Of a DNA stretch of 63,010 nucleotides, positions 7,343 to 15,197 are shown one piece after another (position 1 is the first letter of the stretch; each line of letters opens with the position of its first letter). Position numbers and translations under genes: made by a program. The stretch is from Gammaproteobacteria bacterium. GTDB taxonomy: Bacteria; Pseudomonadota; Gammaproteobacteria; UBA6429; Thiohalophilaceae. Below the pieces are notes generated by a model. It was given only the letters and a program-made list of their open reading frames with translations. It was not told the DNA's origin and did no database searches. The DNA lies in assembly GCA_029881995.1 (NCBI GenBank), contig JAOULO010000015.1, positions 1 through 63,010 of the forward strand, given 5' to 3'.

Positions 7343-7786
7343 TCATCTGATACTCAATATAACTTTTACAGTTGAGTCAACAGCCGAACTACTAACATAT
7401 CCAATTGCACCAGGATTATTTCTTACCCAGTCTTTAATTTGATTATCAGATCCAACTGTCTTTGGAGGTCTCCCTTTACCTGAAAAAATCATTTTTGACC
7501 AGTATGACTTAAGCTGTGATGCTGACTTACTAACTACTTTACGATAGAAAGTCCTATAAGCAGGGCTATTAGTTTGCTGATCGACAGGGCGTACTGTATA
7601 TCCTCCAGGTAAGGATCGTTTTTTGCCAAGATATATCCTTTTGATGTCCGACATGGGAACAGAGCCACCTCGGTATGATTTATTGACAATCACGGATACA
7701 CCGCTGGCATATGTGTTTTCTATAACTAGTAGTGAAGCAGCAACTAGTACAATTTTTAGATTCTTTGAATTAAGAAATATGTTCAT
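7343..7786 (-). CDS. Small PstS-like periplasmic phosphate-binding-type protein
   Basis: The protein has 147 residues. A signal peptide (to about 28, ENTYASG) precedes a single-lobe domain of the PBP-like (PstS-related) superfamily. Typical segments are IKRIYLGKKRSLPGG, FYRKVVSKS, SYWSKMIFSGKG and the closing GAIGYVSSSAVDSTVKV. It is about half the length of a transport PstS, so it is more likely a sensory or carrier protein than part of an ABC transporter, and no permease gene lies near. It sits between a porin gene (9 bases upstream) and a chemoreceptor gene, which suggests sampling of an anion and reporting to the receptor. Anion identity is unknown. Confidence 0.85.
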   Translation of the reverse strand: MNIFLNSKNLKIVLVAASLLVIENTYASGVSVIVNKSYRGGSVPMSDIKRIYLGKKRSLPGGYTVRPVDQQTNSPAYRTFYRKVVSKSASQLKSYWSKMIFSGKGRPPKTVGSDNQIKDWVRNNPGAIGYVSSSAVDSTVKVILSIR

Positions 7787-7795
7787 GATAGCCTC

Positions 7796-8860
7796 CTAGA
7801 AAACCACATCAACAGCTATCTTGAATATAGCGACTTCTTTCTCATCCGGGACTTCTTCAAAATGACCTGCAGGATTTTCAGTCGGTTCAGAATCTTTTCG
7901 TTCAACCGGTTTTATCAACTTGTATTCCATTTTAAATGAGGCAGAGGGGCTCATGAGGTATTTAATTCCATAAGCTATGGATTCCTGCCCCAGTTTATTC
8001 TCGGTCTCAAACTCTGCCACTGTGACATGGGGCATAAACCCACCGAAGCGATAACCTAGCGTGAAATACGAGGCCTCAGTAGTAACTTCGTCAACATCTT
8101 CGACTTCACCTTTGGCATACTCGTAATAACCGACAATTCCGGCAATATCAAAATTTAACCCAAACGATGCAACAGATTGTGTTTTATCACTTAGTTCCGA
8201 TTCTCTTTCAGAACCAGGTAAGACAATCAATCTACTCTGGTTGTAAGCTGCACGTACTTTAAAGGAGTCGGTTCCCATACTCAGAACAGCTCCCCCCATG
8301 TTGGTCATTTTCTCTTTTTCCAGAGCGGTACCGCCCCCATACAGGCTGGCCAGAACTTCAATATCACCAAAGGCATTCTGATAATTTATTTTTGCGCCCG
8401 AAAAGGCTTCATAAGAAAGGCTAGGCCCTAGAACTTCAATTCGGTACACCTCTTCAGGGGGAGATATCCATGGATAGGCCAGGCCAATATCGTAGTATTC
8501 AGAAACAATCAGATTAGGGTACTTCATTTTACCCATATTCCAGGTAACTTCCTCATAGGCGCGGAATGTCACATACGCCCAATCAACAACCATGGCATAA
8601 TTTTCTTCAGCACCGGTACCAAAAATCTGGCCCGCTGCTGACCATCGGTCATCGATATCTGCAGAGACTGTCATACCAAAATGGGTATATCCAAAATCTC
8701 CTTTATTATCGACCCTTTCCATGTATTTACTTTCATTATCGCTTACTGCACCAGCGGCCCGAACAAATCCACCTACCTGGACATTCTCTGTTGCAGTAGC
8801 AATATTGATGTTTGTAAGCAGGGCGAAGCAACTTGCTATTACAAAAATCAATTTATTCAT
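7796..8860 (-). CDS. Outer-membrane porin-like protein
   Basis: Taken from the ATG at 8860 (354 residues), because GGAGTAAGTACT gives a ribosome-binding site and a signal peptide begins there (MNKLIFVIASCFALLTNINIATA). An upstream in-frame ATG at 8896 would add 12 residues before the signal. The mature part alternates polar and apolar residues and ends in an aromatic-type terminal strand (IFKIAVDVVF), as beta-barrels do. It starts with VQVGGFVRAAGAV, resembling sulfur/iron-oxidiser and DcaP-like porins. It is the first gene of the porin/binding-protein/chemoreceptor operon, whose promoter region contains the FNR-type box at 8973-8986. Confidence 0.85.
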   Translation of the reverse strand: MNKLIFVIASCFALLTNINIATATENVQVGGFVRAAGAVSDNESKYMERVDNKGDFGYTHFGMTVSADIDDRWSAAGQIFGTGAEENYAMVVDWAYVTFRAYEEVTWNMGKMKYPNLIVSEYYDIGLAYPWISPPEEVYRIEVLGPSLSYEAFSGAKINYQNAFGDIEVLASLYGGGTALEKEKMTNMGGAVLSMGTDSFKVRAAYNQSRLIVLPGSERESELSDKTQSVASFGLNFDIAGIVGYYEYAKGEVEDVDEVTTEASYFTLGYRFGGFMPHVTVAEFETENKLGQESIAYGIKYLMSPSASFKMEYKLIKPVERKDSEPTENPAGHFEEVPDEKEVAIFKIAVDVVF

Positions 8861-8972
8861 AGTACTTACTCCATTATTTAAATGGCTACATGCCATTAGA
8901 ATCTTCCTGTTTTTATCGGTCCCCTATTTATCTGCACAACAAACTATTTCATTAGTTTATTTAAGGTGTTAA

Positions 8973-8986
8973 TTGATCTGGATCAA
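8973..8986. promoter_or_regulatory. FNR/ANR-type operator
   Basis: TTGATCTGGATCAA matches the TTGAT-N4-ATCAA consensus of FNR/ANR (and DNR/NnrR) perfectly. It lies 113 bases upstream of the porin start and 243 upstream of the carbonic anhydrase start. The distance to the porin fits activation if its transcription start is about 70 bases before the ATG. Oxygen- or NO-responsive control of the porin/binding-protein/chemoreceptor operon is the likely use; control of the other gene is possible. Confidence 0.75.
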
Positions 8987-9100
8987 TTTGACTCATTTTT
9001 TATACCCCTAAATCAAGTATGCCCGATTGAAACACTCAGATATAAGACCTCTAATACTGTTTGCGGCTATATCACTAAATTCTTTAAAAGTGGTGGGTAT

Positions 9101-9118
9101 TGCTCTTCTCGAAGAGCA
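9101..9118. repeat. Perfect short palindrome in carbonic anhydrase leader
   Basis: TGCTCTTC and GAAGAGCA are perfect complements around a two-base centre, 110 bases before the carbonic anhydrase start. It is more likely a protein-binding site or small leader hairpin than a terminator, because no T-run follows. Confidence 0.4.
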
Positions 9119-9228
9119 GCAGCAAACACTGACTTAATCAATTATCAAATCCGCTAAGGACAAATACTAAAGATTTGCGGTCTTTTGTCCGCCTTAAGAA
9201 TTACTGCTCCGGAAGAAAAGGGATTTCC

Positions 9229-10104
9229 ATGAAGATATATATATACGTTATTTTATTAGTTCTTTTCCAGCTTGTGATTACAGGCTGTACTTCCATTGGG
9301 AATGACAAACAATCCATCGATAGCATCGCTGAGGATCACGGCCGATATGATGAATCGAAGGCTGAGCGTGCCTCCGAAAAATCAGTACAAAAATCTAACC
9401 GCGCAATAGACCACACAAAAACTACCTGGGGTTATGGTGATGAAATAGGACCAGAAAACTGGGGAGATCTCAGTCCTGATTTTCATCTATGTAAGAAAGG
9501 TAGTCGCCAATCTCCCGTTGATATAACTGAGACTCAGCAGGTGAAGCTGGGGAAAATTCAGTTTAAATACAACAGCAGGCCTTACAATATTGTGAATAGC
9601 GGACACACTGTTCAGGTCAACATGCTTAATGGAAGCAGTATTAAACTGGATGGAAAATTATACTGGTTAAAACAATTTCATTTTCACACCCCTTCAGAGC
9701 ATTTAATTGATGGTAAGCCTGCCGATATGGCCGTGCATTTTGTTCATAAGGCCAGGGATGGCAAAATCGCTGTTGTTGCGGTATTAATGGACGGTTGTTT
9801 CGAAAATAAAACCATTCGCCAGCTCTGGAAAAAAATTCCACGAAAACCTGGTTCAAAAAAGAAAATCAGTAAAAAATCAGCTAAATGGATAAATGTCAAA
9901 AGCCTGATTCCCAGTAATCGTGCATATTATCAATATATGGGATCGTTAACGACACCACCTTGCACAGAGGAGGTCACCTGGATTGTTATGCGAAATTCAA
10001 CGCCCGTTTCCAGAGATCAGTTAAAAGTATTTTCTGACTTATTTGGTAATAATGCCCGTCCAGTTCAGAATAAAAACTACCGGGTTATTCGTACCTCAAA
10101 ATGA
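9229..10104 (+). CDS. Alpha-type carbonic anhydrase, lipoprotein
   Basis: Taken from the ATG at 9229 (291 residues). AAGGGA precedes it, and a lipoprotein signal begins there with the lipobox VITGC (Cys20), so the enzyme should be anchored in the cell envelope. A 50-residue linker leads to the catalytic domain. WGYGDEIGPENWG, the zinc His pair of QFHFHTPSEH and the third His in the AVHFVH segment are all present, as are GSLTTPPCTE and the final NNARPVQ motif. It interconverts CO2 and bicarbonate outside the inner membrane, useful for inorganic carbon supply in an autotroph (inference). A strong hairpin follows the stop. Confidence 0.95.
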   Translation: MKIYIYVILLVLFQLVITGCTSIGNDKQSIDSIAEDHGRYDESKAERASEKSVQKSNRAIDHTKTTWGYGDEIGPENWGDLSPDFHLCKKGSRQSPVDITETQQVKLGKIQFKYNSRPYNIVNSGHTVQVNMLNGSSIKLDGKLYWLKQFHFHTPSEHLIDGKPADMAVHFVHKARDGKIAVVAVLMDGCFENKTIRQLWKKIPRKPGSKKKISKKSAKWINVKSLIPSNRAYYQYMGSLTTPPCTEEVTWIVMRNSTPVSRDQLKVFSDLFGNNARPVQNKNYRVIRTSK

Positions 10105-10119
10105 AGGGTATACAATAAC

Positions 10120-10150
10120 TAAAGCGAAGCAGGTGCACTGCTTCGCTTTA
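10120..10150. terminator. Bidirectional hairpin terminator
   Basis: TAAAGCGAAGCAG and CTGCTTCGCTTTA pair perfectly over 13 bases with a five-base loop. The hairpin lies between the carbonic anhydrase and DUF2914 genes, which converge here. AT-rich stem ends can serve as short U-runs in both directions. Confidence 0.8.
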
Positions 10151-10158
10151 GGTTAACG

Positions 10159-10713
10159 TTATTGAGGATTTTGACTTATTACAGGCTCTGATATCTGCCC
10201 AGTCGATTGAGCCGCACTTGCCGTTTCATAGGTAAAGTTTTTCTCAGTGATCACATCACCGGCACCATTAACGACTGAGACCTTCCAGTTACCAGCCCAG
10301 CCAGGTACAAAACTTTTACTGGACCAGACACGCCAGCGTGGTCCTTTGACATTAAATTCCACTTCTGCCATGACCTTGCCAGCATATTCCCAACGGTGCC
10401 TGGCAGTCTGGCCGGACATGTCACGCAGCTCGGTGAAAAAATATAGCTGGTTCTGTTCTCCACTGACGGCTTCCAGGCTGTCTGTGGGTTCACGATTTTC
10501 CACGGCTGAGGTGAAGGCTGAACGAAATACGCTACCTTTGGAAAAACCGGCCTGCTCAACAGCCTGTGTGGCAGGCTTAATACTTTCTGTTGTGGTCGCA
10601 GTAATTTCAGTGCTGCCGTCTGGAGGACCCAGTGGTTCAAGGCTGGCCTGTTCTGCTAATATTGAACTTGATGCCATCAACATCAGGCTCAGGATTCCGA
10701 ATCGTCTGTACAT
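10159..10713 (-). CDS. DUF2914 domain protein, secreted
   Basis: Start set at 10713 (184 residues): GGGAG lies eight bases upstream and the signal peptide begins there (MYRRFGILSLMLMASSSILA). A Pro/Thr-rich linker leads to a C-terminal DUF2914 domain of about 80 residues. Its features are AFTSAVENREPTDSL, LYFFTELRDMSGQTARHRWEY and a final Trp-containing GNWKVSVVNGAGDVI. The family's function is not known. DUF2914 domains occur at the ends of envelope proteins and have an Ig-like look. A CRP-type site lies 77 bases upstream. The gene converges with the carbonic anhydrase gene on a shared terminator. Confidence 0.85.
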   Translation of the reverse strand: MYRRFGILSLMLMASSSILAEQASLEPLGPPDGSTEITATTTESIKPATQAVEQAGFSKGSVFRSAFTSAVENREPTDSLEAVSGEQNQLYFFTELRDMSGQTARHRWEYAGKVMAEVEFNVKGPRWRVWSSKSFVPGWAGNWKVSVVNGAGDVITEKNFTYETASAAQSTGQISEPVISQNPQ

Positions 10714-10789
10714 GTTTGTTCTCCCATAATGGATTGTTGGTAACACACCGATAGAGCATGCAAGCTTAACCAGATACCAGGTATGGCTG

Positions 10790-10805
10790 CGTGATTATAA
10801 TCACA
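10790..10805. promoter_or_regulatory. CRP/Vfr-type operator
   Basis: CGTGATTATAATCACA matches TGTGA-N6-TCACA with one mismatch and contains the perfect 14-base palindrome GTGATTATAATCAC. It lies 77 bases before the DUF2914 start, within the intergenic space after the CULT gene, so it is more likely to act on the DUF2914 gene. Confidence 0.5.
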
Positions 10806-10838
10806 GCAGAAATTCAATTACTTCACAGTTCTTTGTTC

Positions 10839-11300
10839 TTATGTATTACTGCCATCTTCAATGATCAGGCGATCCAGAATAAGACCATAAAAAGAAGTTT
10901 TATCCTGGGTGTTTTGGAAGAACCAGCCAAGATGTTCCTGACATTGATTGCAGAGGGCATATTGCCAACTATGGCCATTGAACCAGCTCCATTCCAGTGT
11001 GGGGACACCAACAATCCTGCACCAGGCCTTTCGATAACAGCCAATAGTAAATTCAAAACCACCGGGGTTTGTAAAATGGTGGACATGCTTACCGGCCATG
11101 GATTCGGCATTGCCCTGATAAGTGATGACGGTTTTGCAGTAGGCACAGCGTACCGCCTTGCCGTGATCGAGTACGGCCGAGCTTTTACCTTCAGGTGCTG
11201 ACTTTTTCTTGGTTGCCGTGTCCTGTTTAAAAAAATACAGGGGCGGAGTTGCCAGCCAGCGTCCTGAGAAACAGTTAGAGTTTTGTCCGAGCCCTATCAC
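10839..11300 (-). CDS. CULT-domain (cereblon-type) zinc protein
   Basis: This 153-residue protein carries a complete CULT domain, the ligand-binding fold of eukaryotic cereblon that is also found as single-domain bacterial proteins. Zinc ligands are Cys52, Cys55, Cys117 and Cys120 (CAYC and CNQC). Trp106, Trp112 and Trp126 match the three cage tryptophans of human cereblon (380, 386, 400) with identical spacing of 6 and 14 residues, and the Trp112-to-Cys117 distance also agrees. Phe128 matches Phe402. The cereblon His378 position is Trp104 here. The start is GTG at 11300, as no internal Met precedes the domain; residues 1-48 are not conserved-looking. It sits just upstream of and divergent from hemH; its natural ligand is unknown. 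Confidence 0.9.
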   Translation of the reverse strand: MIGLGQNSNCFSGRWLATPPLYFFKQDTATKKKSAPEGKSSAVLDHGKAVRCAYCKTVITYQGNAESMAGKHVHHFTNPGGFEFTIGCYRKAWCRIVGVPTLEWSWFNGHSWQYALCNQCQEHLGWFFQNTQDKTSFYGLILDRLIIEDGSNT

Positions 11301-11366
11301 CGCCAGTTGACCTCATCTGTGAATAAAGAATTGCCATCCCATTCTCCAACATGAATAATAGCCAGC

Positions 11367-12407
11367 ATGACAAGATACCAGAGTCCACCCGTTTTTTCTC
11401 ATGATGACCCTGCCTGTACCGGCATTTTGATCACCAATCTGGGGACACCGGATGCGCCCACCACCAGTGCAGTAAGACGCTATCTGGCCGAGTTTCTGTC
11501 AGACCCCCGCGTGGTGGAAATGCCACGCTGGCTGTGGATGCTTGCCCTGCACGGTATCATCCTGCGGATTCGCCCTCCCAGGGCCGCCAAAGCCTACCGG
11601 TCAATCTGGCATGAACGGGGTTCACCGCTCTTATATATAAGTGAGGACTTACACAAGGCCTTGCAACAGGCCTGTCATGACTTTCCGGGACCGGTGCGAG
11701 TAGAGCTGGCCATGCGCTATGGCAAACCCTCCATTGAAGCTGGTCTCAATGCCCTACAACAGGCCGGGGCCAGACGCATTTTGATTTTCCCGCTCTATCC
11801 CCAGTATTCGGCCACCACCACGGCCACTACCTTCGACGCGGTCAGCAAGATATTGCAAAAATGGCGCTGGATGCCCGAGATTCGCATGATCAATCATTAC
11901 CATGATCATCCCGCCTATATCCAGGCTGTCGCCGACAGTGTTCGCCAGCACTGGCAAAATCATGGTCAGGCCGACAAGCTGCTGTTTTCCTTTCATGGCC
12001 TGCCGAAAAAGAACCTCGACCTGGGCGATCCCTATTTCTGTGAATGTTCCAGGACCGCACGCCTTGTTGCTGAAAACCTGCAACTTGCCGAAGACCAGTG
12101 GCAACTGTGTTTTCAATCGCGCTTTGGTCGTGAAGAATGGCTGCAACCCTATACCGATCACACACTCAAGCAATGGGGTGAACAGGGTATTAAACACGTA
12201 CAGGTGATCTGCCCCGGCTTTTCAGTAGACTGTCTGGAAACCCTGGAAGAAATCGCCGTGGAAAATCGGGATGTGTTTTTAAATGCGGGCGGGAAAGAAT
12301 ACAGTTATATACCAGCATTAAATGCTGATACAAGTCATGCACAAATGCTAAAACAAATTATCCAGCAACATACCTCTGGCTGGCCTGAAACGGACACGCC
12401 AAAATAA
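11367..12407 (+). CDS. hemH: Ferrochelatase
   Basis: The enzyme inserts Fe2+ into protoporphyrin IX, the last step of protoheme synthesis, at the inner face of the membrane. The 346-residue length is normal. Seen are the N-terminal GILITNLGTPDAPTTSAVRRYLAEFLSDPRVV, the active-site SFHGLP (about residue 208), the pyrrole-binding YPQYSATTTA and the C-terminal CPGFSVDCLETLEEI with the conserved Glu. It is followed by a strong terminator shared with soxB. The product would feed the many cytochromes expected in this organism. A short AT-rich space separates it from the divergent CULT gene. Confidence 0.97.
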   Translation: MTRYQSPPVFSHDDPACTGILITNLGTPDAPTTSAVRRYLAEFLSDPRVVEMPRWLWMLALHGIILRIRPPRAAKAYRSIWHERGSPLLYISEDLHKALQQACHDFPGPVRVELAMRYGKPSIEAGLNALQQAGARRILIFPLYPQYSATTTATTFDAVSKILQKWRWMPEIRMINHYHDHPAYIQAVADSVRQHWQNHGQADKLLFSFHGLPKKNLDLGDPYFCECSRTARLVAENLQLAEDQWQLCFQSRFGREEWLQPYTDHTLKQWGEQGIKHVQVICPGFSVDCLETLEEIAVENRDVFLNAGGKEYSYIPALNADTSHAQMLKQIIQQHTSGWPETDTPK

Positions 12408-12421
12408 CGACAGCCAATAAA

Positions 12422-12444
12422 AAAGGGAGGCATTGCCTCCCTTT
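12422..12444. terminator. Bidirectional hairpin terminator (hemH/soxB)
   Basis: AAAGGGAGGC and GCCTCCCTTT pair perfectly over ten bases around ATT. The A-run before and T-rich bases after allow termination from both sides of these convergent genes. Confidence 0.85.
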
Positions 12445-12464
12445 GTTTGTAGCTTAAAGGCTTT

Positions 12465-14267
12465 TTAGGCAAGTTCACCCAAGTATTCTTTAATACCAGG
12501 ATTCCCTTTAGCGCCCTTAATCTTGGGTGTGTTCATCTTCTTGATCTTGGCGACCTTTTCATCACGAAGATATTCAGCAACCACTTCCCAGACAGGTTTA
12601 CCTGGAGCCTTGGAACCAACGGTTGCCCAACCAGATACAGTGTATTTCTTGCTAGGATCAATCTTGGTGCCATCATCAAGGGTCATGTCGCTGATACGGT
12701 TCATGCTCTTGCCATTGACATCAATGCTGTAGTCCATGCCACCAAGACGCACCATGTCACCACCCTGCTGATAATAAGGATCGTGGTTAAACAGGTTATC
12801 GGCCACATCTTCAAGAATATCCTTGATGGTCTGACCTGACATTTCACGAACATAGGTTTCAGGATAGGTCATACAGGTCTGATCCATTACGTTGTCCATG
12901 GTAATGGTCTGGCCTGGTAGAACCGAAGTTCCCCAACGGAAACCAGGTGACAGGGAAATCTGAGCACCGCCTACGACACGCAGGGCATCACAGATAATCT
13001 GATCGAAAGTTCCATTGAAGTTACCACGGCGATAGAGCAGCCCCTCTGCAACGGCCAGCTCTTCGGTCAGTGTTTTGATGTAAGGCTTACGAACATCTTC
13101 AATGTAAGACGTCATTTCCTTGTCGGCTTCCAACAGGTTGGAGAAAACTGGAATCAGTGTATAACGCCAGTCCTGTACCTTGCCGTTGCGTACGTCGAAC
13201 TGCATAAAACCAAGGAACTTACCATTGGAACCGGCATTGGTGACCAGTGTCTGACCACCCTTGTTCTTTACAACCGTTGGAGCAGGCATACCATCATGAG
13301 TATGACCACCGAAGATGGCGTCGATACCGCTAACACGTGAGGCCATTTTCAGATCCACGTCCATACCGTTATGTGAAATAACAACCACAACATCCGGTTT
13401 TTCTGTTTCACGTACCTGGTCAACAATCTTCTGCATTTCACTGTCGCGAATACCGAAGGTCCAGTCTGGGATAAAACGCGATGGATTAGCGATTGGTGTA
13501 TAAGGGAAGGCCTGACCAATCACTGCAACGCGGACATCGCCCATTTTTTTGATAGTGTATGGTTTGAAGGCACGTTGTGTATTTTCATTAAAGCCTTCAA
13601 ATTCTGCGAAGCGATAATCAAAAGCAGCATCATCTTTAACGAAGACGTTTTGGCAAACAAAATCACCCTTGAATTCTTTAACGTTCTTGATGACTTCTTC
13701 ATCAAGATAAGTGAATTCCCAGTGACCGGTCATCACATCAACACCCAGACGATTACAGGCACCGACCATGTCGCGACCTCGTGTCCAGTAGGCAGTACCA
13801 GAACCCTGCCAGGTATCACCACCATCTAATAAGAGTGTCTTGTCTGCGCCATGATCGGCTCGCAGTTTCTTCACCAGGGTCCGCAGGTGAGCAAAGCCAC
13901 CTACCTTGCCATAAGTCTTGGCGGCTTCGGTAAAATCGATATAGGAAAAGGCATGGGCCTCGATACTGTTTTTGGCCACACCAAAATGGTCTAACAGTTT
14001 ATCGCCAACAATATGGGGTGACTTACCGTAGGCACCACCCACACCCAGGTTGACATTGGGTTCACGGAAATAAATTGGGTTTAGTTGTGCATGACAGTCC
14101 GTCATGTGCATCAGGCCAACATTTCCGAATTGAGGAATATCGTAGATCTTCTCAGGGCTCTTGGCTGATACCTTGCCCTTGCCATTTTTATTATCACAGC
14201 CTGGCAGCATACCACCGGCAGCGGCCACACCCATTAATTGCATAAATTCACGGCGGTTGACAGACAT
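12465..14267 (-). CDS. soxB: Sulfur-oxidation protein SoxB
   Basis: SoxB is the dimanganese hydrolase that frees sulfate from the SoxYZ-bound thiosulfate intermediate in the periplasmic Sox pathway. The 600-residue protein has a twin-arginine signal (NRREFMQLMGVAAAGG). Metal-site motifs of the 5'-nucleotidase family follow: TDCHAQLNP (Asp57, His59), DGGDTWQGS (about 148-156), the SoxB-type GHWEFTY (181-187), SHNGMD and GGHTHDG. The C-terminal 5'-nucleotidase-like domain (from about 400) is complete. No soxX, Y, Z or A lies in this window, so the gene is solitary here, as in many Gammaproteobacteria where Sox genes are dispersed. The 246 bases upstream hold no recognised operator. Confidence 0.96.
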   Translation of the reverse strand: MSVNRREFMQLMGVAAAGGMLPGCDNKNGKGKVSAKSPEKIYDIPQFGNVGLMHMTDCHAQLNPIYFREPNVNLGVGGAYGKSPHIVGDKLLDHFGVAKNSIEAHAFSYIDFTEAAKTYGKVGGFAHLRTLVKKLRADHGADKTLLLDGGDTWQGSGTAYWTRGRDMVGACNRLGVDVMTGHWEFTYLDEEVIKNVKEFKGDFVCQNVFVKDDAAFDYRFAEFEGFNENTQRAFKPYTIKKMGDVRVAVIGQAFPYTPIANPSRFIPDWTFGIRDSEMQKIVDQVRETEKPDVVVVISHNGMDVDLKMASRVSGIDAIFGGHTHDGMPAPTVVKNKGGQTLVTNAGSNGKFLGFMQFDVRNGKVQDWRYTLIPVFSNLLEADKEMTSYIEDVRKPYIKTLTEELAVAEGLLYRRGNFNGTFDQIICDALRVVGGAQISLSPGFRWGTSVLPGQTITMDNVMDQTCMTYPETYVREMSGQTIKDILEDVADNLFNHDPYYQQGGDMVRLGGMDYSIDVNGKSMNRISDMTLDDGTKIDPSKKYTVSGWATVGSKAPGKPVWEVVAEYLRDEKVAKIKKMNTPKIKGAKGNPGIKEYLGELA

Positions 14268-14513
14268 TCAACTCCTCCTAAAAAACTTCAAAGTAATTAT
14301 AATTAAATAAATGCGAACCAAATCGAAACAGAACTAAATTATTGTTTTCATCTGGCACGTCAAAAATGCTTTTTGGATTATGCCATAGGGACAGTCCGAT
14401 CTAAAACTTTCCACGAAAAATTTTTATTTTATTGCGATTTGCAGTGAATTGGGTTTTACCTGTTGCACATTGATATTATTAATAAAAATCAAATAGTAAG
14501 GCAGGGTTTCCTG

Positions 14514-15122
14514 TTATTTGCCTAGTGGCAAGCTGCAGTATTTACGAAGTCTGAAAGTAAATAGCAGACCCAACAATACCGCATAAACTGTAGGCCAATA
14601 GAAGTCTGCCTTGACCAGGAGAAAGAAATGTACAACCGCGAGAATCGCAATGAGGTAAACCAGTTTGTGTAAGCGTAACCAGTTTCGACCAAGACGCTTC
14701 ATCATGTACCGGTTGGAAGTGACTGCCAGAGGGATCAGTAGGACAAACGCACTCATACCTATCGTTATATAAGGTCGCTTGATAATATCGGCCCAGATTT
14801 CCTGCCAGTCAAAAAACTGATCCAGTACCAGGTAACTACTCAAATGAATAAACACATAAAAAAAAGCAAACAGCCCCAGCATACGTCGATATTGCATGGG
14901 CCAGGATTGCTTAAGTATATTTTTTAACGGTGTAATCGACAGGGTAATAAGCAGGAAACGGAGTCCCCACTCGCCGTTGCTGCGAGTAAAGACCTCGATA
15001 GGATTGGCACCAAGTTGATTATTCAATAAGCGAAAGCTCAGAAGTAGAAACGGTAACAGGCACAGAGCAAAGATCAGGGGTTTGCCAATACGAGCCTGCC
15101 AGTAATTAAAATTAATACTCAT
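14514..15122 (-). CDS. msrQ: Heme-binding membrane subunit of methionine sulfoxide reductase
   Basis: MsrQ (formerly YedZ) is a b-heme membrane protein that passes electrons from the quinone pool or Fre to MsrP. The 202-residue protein has about six hydrophobic segments. It shows the FRD-like pattern GEWGLRFLLITLSITPLK, RRMLGLFAFFYVFIHLSSYL and RLHKLVYLIAILAVVHFFLLVKAD, with histidines for heme. It lies 75 bases after msrP, in the standard msrP-msrQ order. Together they repair oxidised methionine in periplasmic proteins. Confidence 0.95.
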   Translation of the reverse strand: MSINFNYWQARIGKPLIFALCLLPFLLLSFRLLNNQLGANPIEVFTRSNGEWGLRFLLITLSITPLKNILKQSWPMQYRRMLGLFAFFYVFIHLSSYLVLDQFFDWQEIWADIIKRPYITIGMSAFVLLIPLAVTSNRYMMKRLGRNWLRLHKLVYLIAILAVVHFFLLVKADFYWPTVYAVLLGLLFTFRLRKYCSLPLGK

Positions 15123-15197
15123 GCAAAAAGGATAGAACAGGAATTAATAAATTTCGGTTGTCTGACGAAATGATATCTAATGTAATTTAAACAATAC

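Larger units (their letters stand above)
8861..9228. other. 368-base divergent intergenic region
   Basis: This stretch separates the porin operon (minus) from the carbonic anhydrase gene (plus). It holds the FNR-type palindrome at 8973-8986, the hairpin at 9101-9118, and an inverted pair GGACAAA (9158-9164) / TTTGTCC (about 9184-9190) just before the carbonic anhydrase start. The frame at 8966-9157 has no ribosome-binding site or family signal and crosses the regulatory site, so it is not called as a gene. Confidence 0.7.

Noticed and set aside
8966-9157. 63-residue plus-strand frame in the FNR-box region
   Set aside because: Lacks a ribosome-binding site and family features and overlaps the regulatory palindrome.
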